A stretch of 64,000 nt of DNA, from the NCBI GenBank assembly GCA_013215285.1, contig JABSRD010000006.1, forward strand, positions 145,055 through 209,054, written 5' to 3'. Below, one piece after another: positions 16,410 through 24,872 of the stretch. The DNA comes from Candidatus Nitrosopumilus sp. Its GTDB lineage: Archaea; Thermoproteota; Nitrososphaeria; Nitrososphaerales; Nitrosopumilaceae. Numbering within the stretch: the stretch's first letter is position 1; each line of letters starts with the position of its first letter. Below the pieces are notes generated by a model, which did not search any database, had not been told where the DNA came from, and was given only the letters and a program-made list of their open reading frames with translations. Both the position numbers and the translations under genes were made by a program.

Positions 16410-17270
16410 TTGTCAAAGTATCAAAATCCCGGTGTAAATGTGAATCCATCAGCTGTTAAACTAGTATTAATTGGAGTTATTCTTCTTATTGTAATTGGTG
16501 TAGTTGCATCATCTGCTGTACAAATTGTAGATGCTGGAAATAGAGGTGTTCTATTAAATTGGAACGCAGTTAATTTAGACAATGCACCATTAGGTGAGGG
16601 ATTACACTTTGTAATGCCATTTGCAGACTCTGTTGTACAATTAGAAGTTAGAACATTGAAATTTATTAAAGCAACATCTGCAGCATCTGCAGACCTTCAA
16701 ACAGTATCAACTGAAATTACAGTTAACTATAATCCTCAACCTGAAAGAGTTCACTATTTGTATAAGGAAATAGGATTGGATTATGAAAATAGAGTAATTT
16801 CACCAACTGTAGAAGAAGTTGTAAAACAAGTTACTGCAAACTATAATGCAGAAGAATTAATCACAAAAAGACCTCAAGTAAAGGCAGACATCACAGAACA
16901 GATTAGCTCACGTTTGAGTGATTTTAATATTGAGACTCAAATCGTATCAATTACTGACTTTCAGTTTTCAGCATTATTTGCCCAAGCCATTGAATCTAAA
17001 GTAGAGGCAGAGCAAAAGGCATTCAAAGCAGAAAATGATCTTAAAAGAATTGAAGTAGAGGCAAGACAGCATGCAGCACAGGCAGAAGGTCTTGCTGCAG
17101 CAAACATTGCTGAAGCAAACGGTGAAGCAGCAGCAATTAAAATTATCAATGAAGCACTTGCAAGTAATCCAAATTATTTAGAGTGGCTACAAACCCAACA
17201 ATGGGATGGAAAACTACCTCTAGTAATCGGTAGTGGCGGAACTCCATTCATTCAAATTCCAATAGACTAA
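16410..17270 (+). CDS. SPFH/prohibitin-family membrane protein
   Basis: 286 residues from a TTG start at 16410, which is the only option because TAA precedes it in frame. One membrane helix (about 17-38) is followed by the SPFH domain (IVDAGNRGVLLNWNAV, GLHFVMPFADSV, LEVRTLKF) and a long Ala/Glu-rich coiled coil (QAIESKVEAEQKAFKAEND and on). Prohibitins form large ring assemblies in membranes and scaffold proteases or transporters. A run of seven T follows the stop and could end transcription. Confidence 0.9.
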   Translation: MSKYQNPGVNVNPSAVKLVLIGVILLIVIGVVASSAVQIVDAGNRGVLLNWNAVNLDNAPLGEGLHFVMPFADSVVQLEVRTLKFIKATSAASADLQTVSTEITVNYNPQPERVHYLYKEIGLDYENRVISPTVEEVVKQVTANYNAEELITKRPQVKADITEQISSRLSDFNIETQIVSITDFQFSALFAQAIESKVEAEQKAFKAENDLKRIEVEARQHAAQAEGLAAANIAEANGEAAAIKIINEALASNPNYLEWLQTQQWDGKLPLVIGSGGTPFIQIPID

Positions 17271-17291
17271 GTTTTTTTTAGAATTTTTAAT

Positions 17292-17591
17292 TTATTTTTC
17301 AGTCTTTGATTTATCTCTAATTGCATCATACATTACAAGAAATTGATCAGGTTCGTGTTGTCTGTAGTTTTTTTCCATTTTTTGGATTTCTTTAGATGAT
17401 ATTTGCTCTCCTTTGTTACTGTAATACTCTTCAATAATTTGTGCTGGAGTTTTTTTGATATTATATTTCCGAAGTGTTTGATTGACAGATCTTTTGCACA
17501 ATAAATCATACATGACTAATCTATACACAAGATATCCTGACAAACCCACAATTATGACAATAAAGATGGGAATTATGAAAACACTTACCAT
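17292..17591 (-). CDS. Small single-pass membrane protein
   Basis: 99 residues with one N-terminal membrane helix (about 4-24: VFIIPIFIVIIVGLSGYLVY) and a charged cytoplasmic domain of about 70 residues, mostly helical, with QIIEEYYSNKGEQISSKE. No family is recognised. It is convergent with the prohibitin gene and could serve at the membrane with it, but nothing in the sequence proves this. Confidence 0.6.
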   Translation of the reverse strand: MVSVFIIPIFIVIIVGLSGYLVYRLVMYDLLCKRSVNQTLRKYNIKKTPAQIIEEYYSNKGEQISSKEIQKMEKNYRQHEPDQFLVMYDAIRDKSKTEK

Positions 17592-17727
17592 GATAAATTA
17601 ATAGTTGTTTCAGTATTTCATTGTTATTCTTTTCCACTAATTTAATCAATAATTGACATGTTCTGCGTATTCTAAGCTGATAAAACTTTTAATTTATTAT
17701 TTAATTAGAAACATAGGTAAAATCAAA

Positions 17728-18264
17728 ATGAGTGCAACAAATCAACTTCGTGCAGACCATGATCAGGTTAAACGTCTACAAAAAATAGTTGCAAAATGTG
17801 CTGAGGAATTATACAAAGGTACAGACATACCATTTTCAGACATTGAAAAAATTACAATTGTAATATCTGAATTTGTAGATGCAATTCACCATTCAAGAGA
17901 GGAAAATTCATACTTTCCATGTGTAGCAAGCTATGACTCACTAAAAGAAGAAATCCGTAAATTCATGATAGAGCATGAATTTGGAAGAAACATTGCAAGG
18001 CAAATTTCAAATAATTTACGTAGATGGAAAAAAGGTGAGGATGCACGAGAACCAGTAGCACGGTATTTGCGAACATATTCGATATATCTGTATGATCATC
18101 TAAACAAGGAAAACAAATTTTTTGATGAGGCAGAAGCACATGTGTTAGCAAAAGAAGAAGAAATAGAAATGTATGAACAATATAGATCAGTTATTGCTAT
18201 AACAAAAAAAGTAGAAGATATGATAATTGAAATTGATTTGTTAGAATCAAAACCTTGGTTTTAG
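17728..18264 (+). CDS. Hemerythrin-like HHE domain protein
   Basis: 178 residues from the ATG at 17728; an ATG at 17653 is open but would lie across the promoter (TATA-like cttttaattt near 17688). Metal ligands fit the hemerythrin four-helix pattern: ADHDQV (about 9-14), HHSREEN (near 57), EHEFGR (near 80), and YDHLNKENKFF (near 120). Such proteins bind a di-iron centre and oxygen, nitric oxide or reactive species. In an ammonia oxidiser a role with NO is plausible but inferred. Confidence 0.85.
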   Translation: MSATNQLRADHDQVKRLQKIVAKCAEELYKGTDIPFSDIEKITIVISEFVDAIHHSREENSYFPCVASYDSLKEEIRKFMIEHEFGRNIARQISNNLRRWKKGEDAREPVARYLRTYSIYLYDHLNKENKFFDEAEAHVLAKEEEIEMYEQYRSVIAITKKVEDMIIEIDLLESKPWF

Positions 18265-18288
18265 TATACTCGATTTATTATTGAAATA

Positions 18289-19005
18289 TTAACCATACAT
18301 TGCATTTTTGAGATGCTTTGAATCTTTTTGAGTTTTTTTGATCAGCTTTTCAACTTTGGCAGTTTCATTAGTAATTATTTTTAGATTACATGGAAGTTTT
18401 GGAATTAACCTACCTATTGTTAAACATAATTTTGCACCATGTGCCAAGTCTGTACTCTTGACACTTTTTTCAGTAAATAACAAAACTATGACATCTTGAT
18501 TAGAAAATCTCCCTTGAACTAGTAACATTCCTGGAATTCCACGCATAGTTGCATTCAAAGTAATATCAATCCCAATTTTTTTTATCATATCTCTTGCACT
18601 ATCTGTACTGGCTATTGCACCAATTCCATTTGGAATTTTTATTCCAGTAACTTTCATACTACTGATAATTTGTTTACACTGATGTTTTTTTGCATATTGT
18701 AAAATTGCTGCAGCAATTTCTTTTGAAATTGATTCAGATAACTGAAAATGAGATAGAAATACTGCAACTTTGAGTTTTTCATTAACAAATATACTAACTG
18801 GATAATTCGGTACTCCATCTTTAATGATACTCACTGGGGAAAAAACATCTGAATCCATAAAACCTGCAAATTCAAAGTTTGAGGTTCTGACCAATGATTC
18901 AGCAGCTATACTACCAGCATATCCCTCATATGGGAATCCATCTATTATGTAACCATCTTTTAGATCAAAATCTTTAATTTCTGTAATTGTAATGTTTGAA
19001 CCCAT
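18289..19005 (-). CDS. PAC2-family protein (proteasome assembly chaperone-like)
   Basis: 238 residues with the PAC2 pattern: IIDGFPYEGYAGSIAAESLV near 20-40, VAVFLSHFQL near 80, a SSMKVTGIKIPNGIGAIAS segment, and NATMRGIPGMLLVQG. Archaeal PAC2 proteins (PbaB and relatives) bind the proteasome core or act in its assembly. A proteasome alpha subunit gene is in this window at 33165, but the two are 14 kb apart. It may instead act in tRNA or amino-acid metabolism as other PAC2 members are thought to. Confidence 0.8.
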   Translation of the reverse strand: MGSNITITEIKDFDLKDGYIIDGFPYEGYAGSIAAESLVRTSNFEFAGFMDSDVFSPVSIIKDGVPNYPVSIFVNEKLKVAVFLSHFQLSESISKEIAAAILQYAKKHQCKQIISSMKVTGIKIPNGIGAIASTDSARDMIKKIGIDITLNATMRGIPGMLLVQGRFSNQDVIVLLFTEKSVKSTDLAHGAKLCLTIGRLIPKLPCNLKIITNETAKVEKLIKKTQKDSKHLKNAMYG

Positions 19006-19251
19006 TAATCATTATGATGCATCAATCTCTAAAATTGTTTTGAAAACATGGTTCTTTTATGTAATGTGGATGAATTTTTCAAAAATTGCCTAGTTATGCA
19101 TAGTTTAGAGGTGTATGTGGATTCAGTTAGATGTCATCTCTTTTCTCACACCTATCTACATCTCATTTTATCCTCCAGACAGGTTCAAGCCTCTATAGTT
19201 CTACTTCAAAATTAAGATCATTTTTAATTCTTAGTTGGTTTTGAATGTATT
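19006..19251. other. Gene-free gap, 246 bases
   Basis: The gap between the PAC2 gene and a small zinc-ribbon gene holds no ORF above 20 codons in a sensible frame. It is AT-rich with a GC-richer patch at about 19100-19200 (cctccagacaggttcaagcctc) that could belong to a small RNA or an untranslated leader, but I see no convincing stem or box motif. Confidence 0.3.
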
Positions 19252-19362
19252 ATGGCTTTTACTAGATGTGTCAAATGTGGAGAACTTAGATTTGATACAA
19301 AAATTAACCTTTGTGCAAATTGTGGTCATCGAATTACAAAGGTTGCAAAGTCATTTGAGTAA
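19252..19362 (+). CDS. Small zinc-ribbon protein (36 aa)
   Basis: Starts MAFTRCVKCGELRFDTKINL and has a second pair CANC, giving two CxxC knuckles 16 residues apart, the spacing of a rubredoxin-like zinc ribbon. No catalytic part is present. The short length and complete metal site suggest a small regulatory or scaffold protein. An AT-rich promoter lies about 25 bases upstream (tttttaattctta). Confidence 0.62.
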   Translation: MAFTRCVKCGELRFDTKINLCANCGHRITKVAKSFE

Positions 19363-19461
19363 AATTAGAAAAGTTATCCCTGAACGGGTTGATGATTGTT
19401 GTTCTACAGAATGCTCAATTCAACTAGAGCATTAAAGTAATGGTATAATTAAAAAAATCAC

Positions 19462-19833
19462 GTGGAAAATAAAATTTTTGATTATCCACAAATTTGTGAT
19501 AAAATAAAAAATCTTGATGAAAAAATTCAGTTTGTTAGTGTAATAAATGAGAAAGGAAATTTAGTCACAGGAGGTACAAGTGATGATTCTGAATCTGTTC
19601 AAAATAAAAGATTCTATGAAGATTTGTATGAAGAAGTTGCAACAAGAGTCAAATTGCGTAAGGAATTTGATATGGTTTTAGGCAAATTAAAAGGTAGTAT
19701 CATAATTAGAAATAGAGTCATAACAATGAGTATTCCAATAAAAAATGATATCTTGTTTGTGTCTGCAGATACATCAATAAATTATAGTGTACTTTTAGAA
19801 AAAATACTCAATGAAATTCTAGTTCAAAATTAG
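19462..19833 (+). CDS. Hypothetical protein, Roadblock-like in outline
   Basis: 123 residues from a GTG start. The alternation of strands and helices (QFVSVINEKGNLVTGG, VATRVKLRKEFDMVLGKLKGSIIIRNRVITMSIPI, ILFVSAD) is like a profilin/Roadblock fold. I believe related proteins are common in marine Thaumarchaeota (a DUF6659-type family), but I could not confirm this. Function is unknown. No partner GTPase lies nearby. Confidence 0.6.
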   Translation: MENKIFDYPQICDKIKNLDEKIQFVSVINEKGNLVTGGTSDDSESVQNKRFYEDLYEEVATRVKLRKEFDMVLGKLKGSIIIRNRVITMSIPIKNDILFVSADTSINYSVLLEKILNEILVQN

Positions 19834-19959
19834 ATGAATATTCAGAGTTAAATTTTGAAGAGTATCGAACTAAAACAGTTCTATGATTTTATCATACAAT
19901 TAATTTCAAATATAAACTAAATGAAAATCCTTAATATGCATTGATTAACTAATACAATT

Positions 19960-20073
19960 ATGAAATATTGCCATGATTGTTTAACTCCGATTAATAGTCA
20001 TTCAAGAGAAGAATACTGTGCTATCTGTAAAAAGGCCAGAGATCTTAAAGCAGAATCTATATCTCAGGATTGA
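19960..20073 (+). CDS. Small CxxC protein (37 aa)
   Basis: MKYCHDCLTPINSHSREEYC then CK...: two Cys pairs (CHDC and CAIC) form a compact zinc knuckle of the same style as the other small metal proteins in this window. An AT-rich promoter lies upstream. Function unknown. Supported by metal-site spacing and a clean start and stop. Confidence 0.58.
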   Translation: MKYCHDCLTPINSHSREEYCAICKKARDLKAESISQD

Positions 20074-20133
20074 TTTCTTAGCTAAACTATCAAATGGTGT
20101 TTTTACATTGAATGTTTATGGTATTGATAAAAA

Positions 20134-20628
20134 ATGTTGACAACAATCTTAGTTGGCTCAAGTGGGTGTGGCAAGTCGACTCATGCCAAAACATTGAATC
20201 AGGTAATTTGTTCCACGGACAAATATGTAGAAGAGCAGGCAAATACACTTGGAATCAGTTATGATAACGCATTCAAGATGTCACAATCAACTGATATCTT
20301 TAAGAAATTTACAAAGTATTTTTACGAGGATATAGAATACTGTATAAAAAATAACATTGATTTTGTGATTGACAGAACTAATCTAGGCTCTGAAATAAGG
20401 TGCAATCTTATTCTGAAACTCAGAAAAATGGCAAAAAGATATGGAAAACCAATCATCATCAAAGGAGTCTATTTTGTTATACCTGAGAATGTTATTTGGC
20501 AAAGATTGGAACATAGAAAAGTTTTAGAAAACAAATCAATCCCTTCGACGCTAATCAGAGAACAAATTGAAAAATATGAGCTGCCTACAATCGAGGAAGG
20601 GTTTGATCACTTGATCAAAAAACTATGA
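20134..20628 (+). CDS. P-loop kinase (AAA_33/polynucleotide kinase-like)
   Basis: 164 residues. The Walker A motif GSSGCGKST is at 8-16, preceded by the strand TTILV. A Walker B-like strand (DFVIDRTNLG) is at about 77, and Arg-rich lid residues follow (RKMAKRYGKP, RLEHRK). The pattern matches small ATP-dependent kinases that phosphorylate polynucleotide 5' ends, nucleosides or small metabolites. The substrate is not apparent. Convergent with the inositol-phosphate gene. Confidence 0.78.
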   Translation: MLTTILVGSSGCGKSTHAKTLNQVICSTDKYVEEQANTLGISYDNAFKMSQSTDIFKKFTKYFYEDIEYCIKNNIDFVIDRTNLGSEIRCNLILKLRKMAKRYGKPIIIKGVYFVIPENVIWQRLEHRKVLENKSIPSTLIREQIEKYELPTIEEGFDHLIKKL

Positions 20629-20651
20629 AAGTTACTGCACAATTAAAACCA

Positions 20652-22016
20652 TTAATTGGTAAATTCTCTATTCATGACTTGAATATCATCATCATCAAGT
20701 TTGTTCCTAAACATTACCAATCTTCGTAAAGCCTCAAAGTTTGCTATAACTGCCAGAATTATTAGTATTGCCGGAATTTGATTAGTCAAAGCACCAATTG
20801 TTATGAGTAACAGTCTTACATCTCTACCCATCCTAAACTTTGAATTTTTTTCCATTTCACCATCTTTAAAAATTGAATCATACTTGTCACTAGTGTAGCT
20901 ATTAAGGAAGCTTCCAATTACTGCAAAAAATCCAATTATCCATATTGTGATGTCACCGTTGATACTCCAGTAACCATAGACTAGCCCCAAAATAATGGCA
21001 GCATCCACATATCTATCTAAAACTGAATCAAGCCAACCTCCATACTTTGATTGTCTTAGCTTGAGACGTGCTACTTCCCCATCACATCCATCCACTATGG
21101 AATGAATGTGAATAATTATTCCTCCTAAAATTAAATAAAAATATTCTCCACTAAAGAAAAAAGATGCACCAACTAAACCAATAACTGTACTTAGAATTGA
21201 AATTTGGTTTGGTGTAATTCCAGTCTTTAACAACAACTTTGTGATTCTCAGTGAAACTGGTCTGTTGAGAATCTTTGATACTGGTCCGTCTGTATTTTTT
21301 TTGAGTTTGTTACAAATGAGTATCTCTGCATTCCTTCTGCCTGTTTTATCATCAACGTCAATCCAGAAATTATCCTCAAGTTCCATGTATTTCATCTTGT
21401 GTCTTTGTGCTAGAATTTTTATTCCCCCAGAAAGACCCTCATCTCCTTCAGAGATACTTTGTTCTAATACATCAAAAATTACAGGATTGCATATGAATAT
21501 CCCCGTATCTATACAGTCATAATCACTCAGATCCTTACCAACTGTTTCAATCCTATGATCAATAGTTCGAACCTTTGTAGCATCATCCATGTTTAGATGA
21601 TCTCCTGGATTTTTATCAACACAAAGAATACATTCATCTTTTTCAATCTTTGTTTTTAATAATCGATTTAATATTATGTGGTCATAGTTATGATCAGCCA
21701 TTAATAGTACAAATGGTTCATTAAAATGATCTTTAGCTTTTAGGACTGAAAATGCATTGCCTTTGGTCCACGAGTCATTTTGAACGTACTTTATTTTTAC
21801 GCCATATTTTTTTCCATCAGAGAGTTTTTTTCTGATCTTCTCACCGTTGTATCCTGTGACAATACAAAATTCTTTAATGCCTGATTTTTTTGCAGTAAGT
21901 ATCACTCGTTCTATAAGACCTAGACCAAGAAGTGTTACCAATGGTTTGGTATCACCAATAGGTCTTAGTCTTTTCCCCTGACCTGCTGCAATAATTAACG
22001 CTTTCATTTTTATCAT
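20652..22016 (-). CDS. Bifunctional nucleotidyltransferase / CDP-alcohol phosphatidyltransferase (IPCT/DIPPS-like)
   Basis: 454 residues in two domains. Residues 1-225 are a sugar-phosphate nucleotidyltransferase (ALIIAAGQGKRLRPIGDTKPL, LMADHNYD). Residues about 240-440 form a membrane CDP-alcohol transferase with the signature DGxxxAR...G...D...D (DGCDGEVARLKL, then GGWLDSVLDRYVD). The order matches bifunctional CTP:inositol-1-phosphate cytidylyltransferase/di-myo-inositol phosphate phosphate synthase. In a mesophile the product may be an inositol lipid or solute. It overlaps the inositol monophosphatase-like gene upstream by ATGA, so the pair makes one operon for inositol phosphates. The start could also be the fourth codon (ATG 22007). 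Confidence 0.85.
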   Translation of the reverse strand: MIKMKALIIAAGQGKRLRPIGDTKPLVTLLGLGLIERVILTAKKSGIKEFCIVTGYNGEKIRKKLSDGKKYGVKIKYVQNDSWTKGNAFSVLKAKDHFNEPFVLLMADHNYDHIILNRLLKTKIEKDECILCVDKNPGDHLNMDDATKVRTIDHRIETVGKDLSDYDCIDTGIFICNPVIFDVLEQSISEGDEGLSGGIKILAQRHKMKYMELEDNFWIDVDDKTGRRNAEILICNKLKKNTDGPVSKILNRPVSLRITKLLLKTGITPNQISILSTVIGLVGASFFFSGEYFYLILGGIIIHIHSIVDGCDGEVARLKLRQSKYGGWLDSVLDRYVDAAIILGLVYGYWSINGDITIWIIGFFAVIGSFLNSYTSDKYDSIFKDGEMEKNSKFRMGRDVRLLLITIGALTNQIPAILIILAVIANFEALRRLVMFRNKLDDDDIQVMNREFTN

Positions 22017-22822
22017 AATTTATTAATTTCAGACATTATTTCATCTAGAGTTTCTTGATTTGCTGCACCCACAAACGACAATCTAGTCATGGTTCCAAAA
22101 TCTGAATCTAATGGTTGTGCGTGTGCATCCACAATTAAACCACCTGATTCTTTGATTAGCAGATACCCTGCTGCCATATCCTGCACTCTGATTTTATCTC
22201 GTAAATCAATGAGAATATCTATTGAACCTTTGGAGAGATATGCCATCTCAAGTGCATTTGCTCCAAAATGTCTTGTAGGGCCGTGATGTTCAAAAATTGG
22301 TTGTAATTTTTTCAAAAGTTCTGGAGTTGCACCTGATGTATTTACCCCCACAATTTTGTATGCTGTCTCTTTGTTTTGTACATGAATTTTAGTCTTATTC
22401 AAAAATGCACCTTTTCCTTTTGATGCCCAATATTGTTCCCCATTTGATAGATTGGTAACTACTGCATCTGTAATGGAACTTAGTTTGTTATCTGTGGCAA
22501 ATGCTAAGGAGCAACAAAAGAATGGAATACCGTTAACTGCGTTAGCTGTTCCATCAATTGCATCCATTATCACATATCCTTTTGGATTATCATTAATTTC
22601 TACATGTCCACACTCTTCACCTAAAACAACACAATTGAAATTAATTTGTTTTAGATAATCTAGAACTGTTTTTTCAGCTACGATGTCAATTTTTTGTGAA
22701 ATATCCCCCCCAACACCTCTGCCAAAATCCCCACCAGCACCTTCTGTTCCAGCTAGATTTTTTACATTATCATAAACTTGCTGTGAGATATTACGTAAGA
22801 TTTCAATTACTTCCTCAACCAT
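22013..22822 (-). CDS. Inositol monophosphatase family phosphatase
   Basis: 269 residues. Metal-site motifs of the IMPase/FBPase fold are all present: GEEC near 75, DAIDGTANAVNG near 95-106 and QDMAAGYLLIKESGG near 210. The family hydrolyses inositol-1-phosphate, and in archaea often fructose-1,6-bisphosphate as well. A Gly-rich insert (GAGGDFGRGVGGD) after residue 27 is in the mobile loop region. Translational overlap with the bifunctional inositol enzyme supports an inositol role. Confidence 0.88.
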   Translation of the reverse strand: MVEEVIEILRNISQQVYDNVKNLAGTEGAGGDFGRGVGGDISQKIDIVAEKTVLDYLKQINFNCVVLGEECGHVEINDNPKGYVIMDAIDGTANAVNGIPFFCCSLAFATDNKLSSITDAVVTNLSNGEQYWASKGKGAFLNKTKIHVQNKETAYKIVGVNTSGATPELLKKLQPIFEHHGPTRHFGANALEMAYLSKGSIDILIDLRDKIRVQDMAAGYLLIKESGGLIVDAHAQPLDSDFGTMTRLSFVGAANQETLDEIMSEINKL

Positions 22823-22936
22823 ACTTAATCAAATTATAGTTTAATCTAGAATACAAGTGTTAAGATTGTAAATAGTTATTATTCAACATCTGTGTATCTA
22901 ATAGTATATTGTGTTCTTAGAAATTAACTCTACAAA

Positions 22937-23032
22937 TTATTTTCTAAAACATTTACAATCACAGTCAAACATTCCTGCTTTTCCCATGCATTGATCGTGA
23001 TGTTCACGAGAACATTCCAGACAAGCAACCAT
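22937..23032 (-). CDS. Small Cys/His-rich protein (31 aa)
   Basis: From ATG 23032: MVACLECSREHHDQCMGKAG, then FDCDCKCF. Six cysteines and two histidines in 31 residues are far more than chance and suggest a metal-binding knuckle. It is divergent from TBP copy 2, 62 bases away. Too short for family assignment. Confidence 0.58.
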   Translation of the reverse strand: MVACLECSREHHDQCMGKAGMFDCDCKCFRK

Positions 23033-23094
23033 GAAATAATTTTATAAATATATAATAAATCTCTTTAAATTGCATATGTGATAGTTTACAATAC

Positions 23095-23655
23095 ATGACT
23101 GCCACTAAACCCGTAGTTGAAATCGTAAACGTTGTAGCATCAGCTACAATAGACCAAAAATTAGATCTAATCCAGATTCAAAAAAAATTCCCTGATGTGG
23201 AGTATAATCCTGAACAATTCCCAGGAGCTGTTTTTCGTATAAAAAATCCAAAGACTGCTACACTACTTTTCTGTACTGGAAAAATGGTTTGTACTGGAGC
23301 CAAATCAGAAGAATTGGCAATTAAAGCAGTAGGAATTGTAGTTCAAAAACTTCGAAAAGAAGGAATTAAAATCAAAAAAGATGCAATAGTTACAGTTCAA
23401 AATATCGTATCATCAATCAATCTAGGTGGAAGAATCCATTTGGAGCAAGCTGCAAGAACATTACCTCGAAGTATGTATGAACCTGAACAGTTCCCGGGAG
23501 TAATTCATAGAATGGTTGATCCAAAGACTGTCATTTTGTTATTTGCATCAGGGAAACTAGTTTGCACTGGAGCCAAGACTGAATCTGATGTGTACCGTTC
23601 AGTGCATAATCTTCATAATATGCTTGAAGAAAAAGGCTTGATGCTGTATGATTAG
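23095..23655 (+). CDS. tbp: TATA-box-binding protein (TBP), copy 2
   Basis: 186 residues with the two-repeat saddle as in copy 1 (PVVEIVNVVASATIDQKLDL; SSINLGGRIHLEQAA). Differences from copy 1 are mostly conservative (PDVEYNPEQ for PLVEYNPEL, and others). It lies 60 bases before TFB on the same strand, so the two basal factors may be made together. TATA-like tracts are at about 23040-23052 and 23064-23072. Having two TBPs could allow promoter choice, but near identity of the DNA-contacting repeats argues for overlapping roles. Confidence 0.97.
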   Translation: MTATKPVVEIVNVVASATIDQKLDLIQIQKKFPDVEYNPEQFPGAVFRIKNPKTATLLFCTGKMVCTGAKSEELAIKAVGIVVQKLRKEGIKIKKDAIVTVQNIVSSINLGGRIHLEQAARTLPRSMYEPEQFPGVIHRMVDPKTVILLFASGKLVCTGAKTESDVYRSVHNLHNMLEEKGLMLYD

Positions 23656-23715
23656 AATTGTATGTGAGATAACTTGTGGTTTATTTATCCAAACTAATCT
23701 ACGTTATTTGATATA

Positions 23716-24615
23716 ATGTCTCAACAAATTCAAAATAAAGAAAAATGTTCAAGATGTGGAAAAAATAACCTAGTTACTGAATCTGGAGAATTGTTTTGTA
23801 GCTCATGTGGATTTGTAATTGCTGAAAAAATTTCAGATAGTGGACCAGAAAGAATGTTTTCAGATACCTCTGTAAACAAATCCCGTACTGGTGATAGAAC
23901 ATCACTCACTAGACATGATCAAGGTCTTAGTACAATAATTAATCCACTCAACAAGGATGCATCTGGAAAACCATTATCGGCATTAATGAAAGCATCACTT
24001 AATCAACTTCGAAAATTGAATAGCAGAAGTAGTGTTAATCCTTCTGTTGATAGAAATCTTCAACAGGCATTAAGTGAACTTCTCAAAATGAAAGAGAAAC
24101 TATCTTTGTCTGATGCAGTAGCTGAAAAGGCAGCATATATTTACAGAAAAGCACTTGAGCGAAAATTGGTAAGAGGTCGTTCAATTTCTGCACTAATAGC
24201 TTCTTCCTTGTATGCTGCATGTCGTGAATCAGGAATACCGAGAACACTAAAAGAAGTTTCAAGTGCAATTAATATCACAAAAAAAGATTTGTCTGCATGT
24301 TATAGGTTAATACTAAAAGAATTAGATTTGAAGATGCCAGTAGTTGATTCAGTTTCGTGCATTGCAAAAATTGCAAGCATTGCTAATTTGTCTGAAAAAA
24401 CAAAACGTTATGCAATAAAATTTCTTAAAAAAGCAGAACAAGAACAAATTCTTGCAGGAAAAGATCCAATGGGGATGGCAGGATCGGCATTATACTTGGC
24501 CAGCATTATGACTGATGAACACATTACACAGAAAGATATTGCTATGGCTGCTGGAACCACAGAGGTAACAATTAGAAATAGATGCAAAAATCTAAGATCT
24601 TTGAATGTATCATAA
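23716..24615 (+). CDS. tfb: Transcription initiation factor TFB
   Basis: 299 residues. The N-terminal zinc ribbon has CSRC at about 12-15 and CSSC at about 32-35. The B-finger/reader region follows (SGPERMFSDTSVNKSRTG), then two cyclin-like repeats (about 105-200 and 205-299), the second with a helix-turn-helix (TQKDIAMAAGTTEVTIRNR) that contacts the BRE. TFB bridges TBP and RNA polymerase. A TATA-like tttattta near 23680 sits about 30 bases before the start. Confidence 0.96.
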   Translation: MSQQIQNKEKCSRCGKNNLVTESGELFCSSCGFVIAEKISDSGPERMFSDTSVNKSRTGDRTSLTRHDQGLSTIINPLNKDASGKPLSALMKASLNQLRKLNSRSSVNPSVDRNLQQALSELLKMKEKLSLSDAVAEKAAYIYRKALERKLVRGRSISALIASSLYAACRESGIPRTLKEVSSAINITKKDLSACYRLILKELDLKMPVVDSVSCIAKIASIANLSEKTKRYAIKFLKKAEQEQILAGKDPMGMAGSALYLASIMTDEHITQKDIAMAAGTTEVTIRNRCKNLRSLNVS

Positions 24616-24698
24616 TCAGATTTGTAATATAGTTATTTTTGAGGGTCTTTAGGCTCAATGAGGGGTTATGTGGGGATGACATTAAACAGAATTATGTG

Positions 24699-24813
24699 TG
24701 CCGGGGGCGGGTTTCGAACCCGCGACCTCCAGATTATGAGTATTGCCTTAGTTGGAGAACCGTTAGAGTTTACCAATTGAACTGGCACTCTAACCAGGCT
24801 GAGCTACCCCGGC
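24699..24813 (-). tRNA. Elongator tRNA-Met (CAT) with about 40-base intron
   Basis: Read on the minus strand, the acceptor is GCCGGGG (24813-24807) against CCCCGGC (24706-24700), with discriminator A at 24699 and no encoded CCA. The D arm is GCTC...GAGT, the T arm GCGGG-TTCGAAA-CCCGC, the anticodon loop CTCATAA (24740-24734) with CAT at 24738-24736, and the 3' anticodon stem TCTGG. The 5' stem CCAG is at 24785-24782, so about 40 bases (24781-24742) must be removed. That puts the intron inside the 5' anticodon stem, not at the usual 37/38 site. Confidence 0.9.
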
Positions 24814-24872
24814 ATAGTAGATATCTGACAAATTGGGAAATTAAATGCTACGTATGGAATTTTAATCAATTT

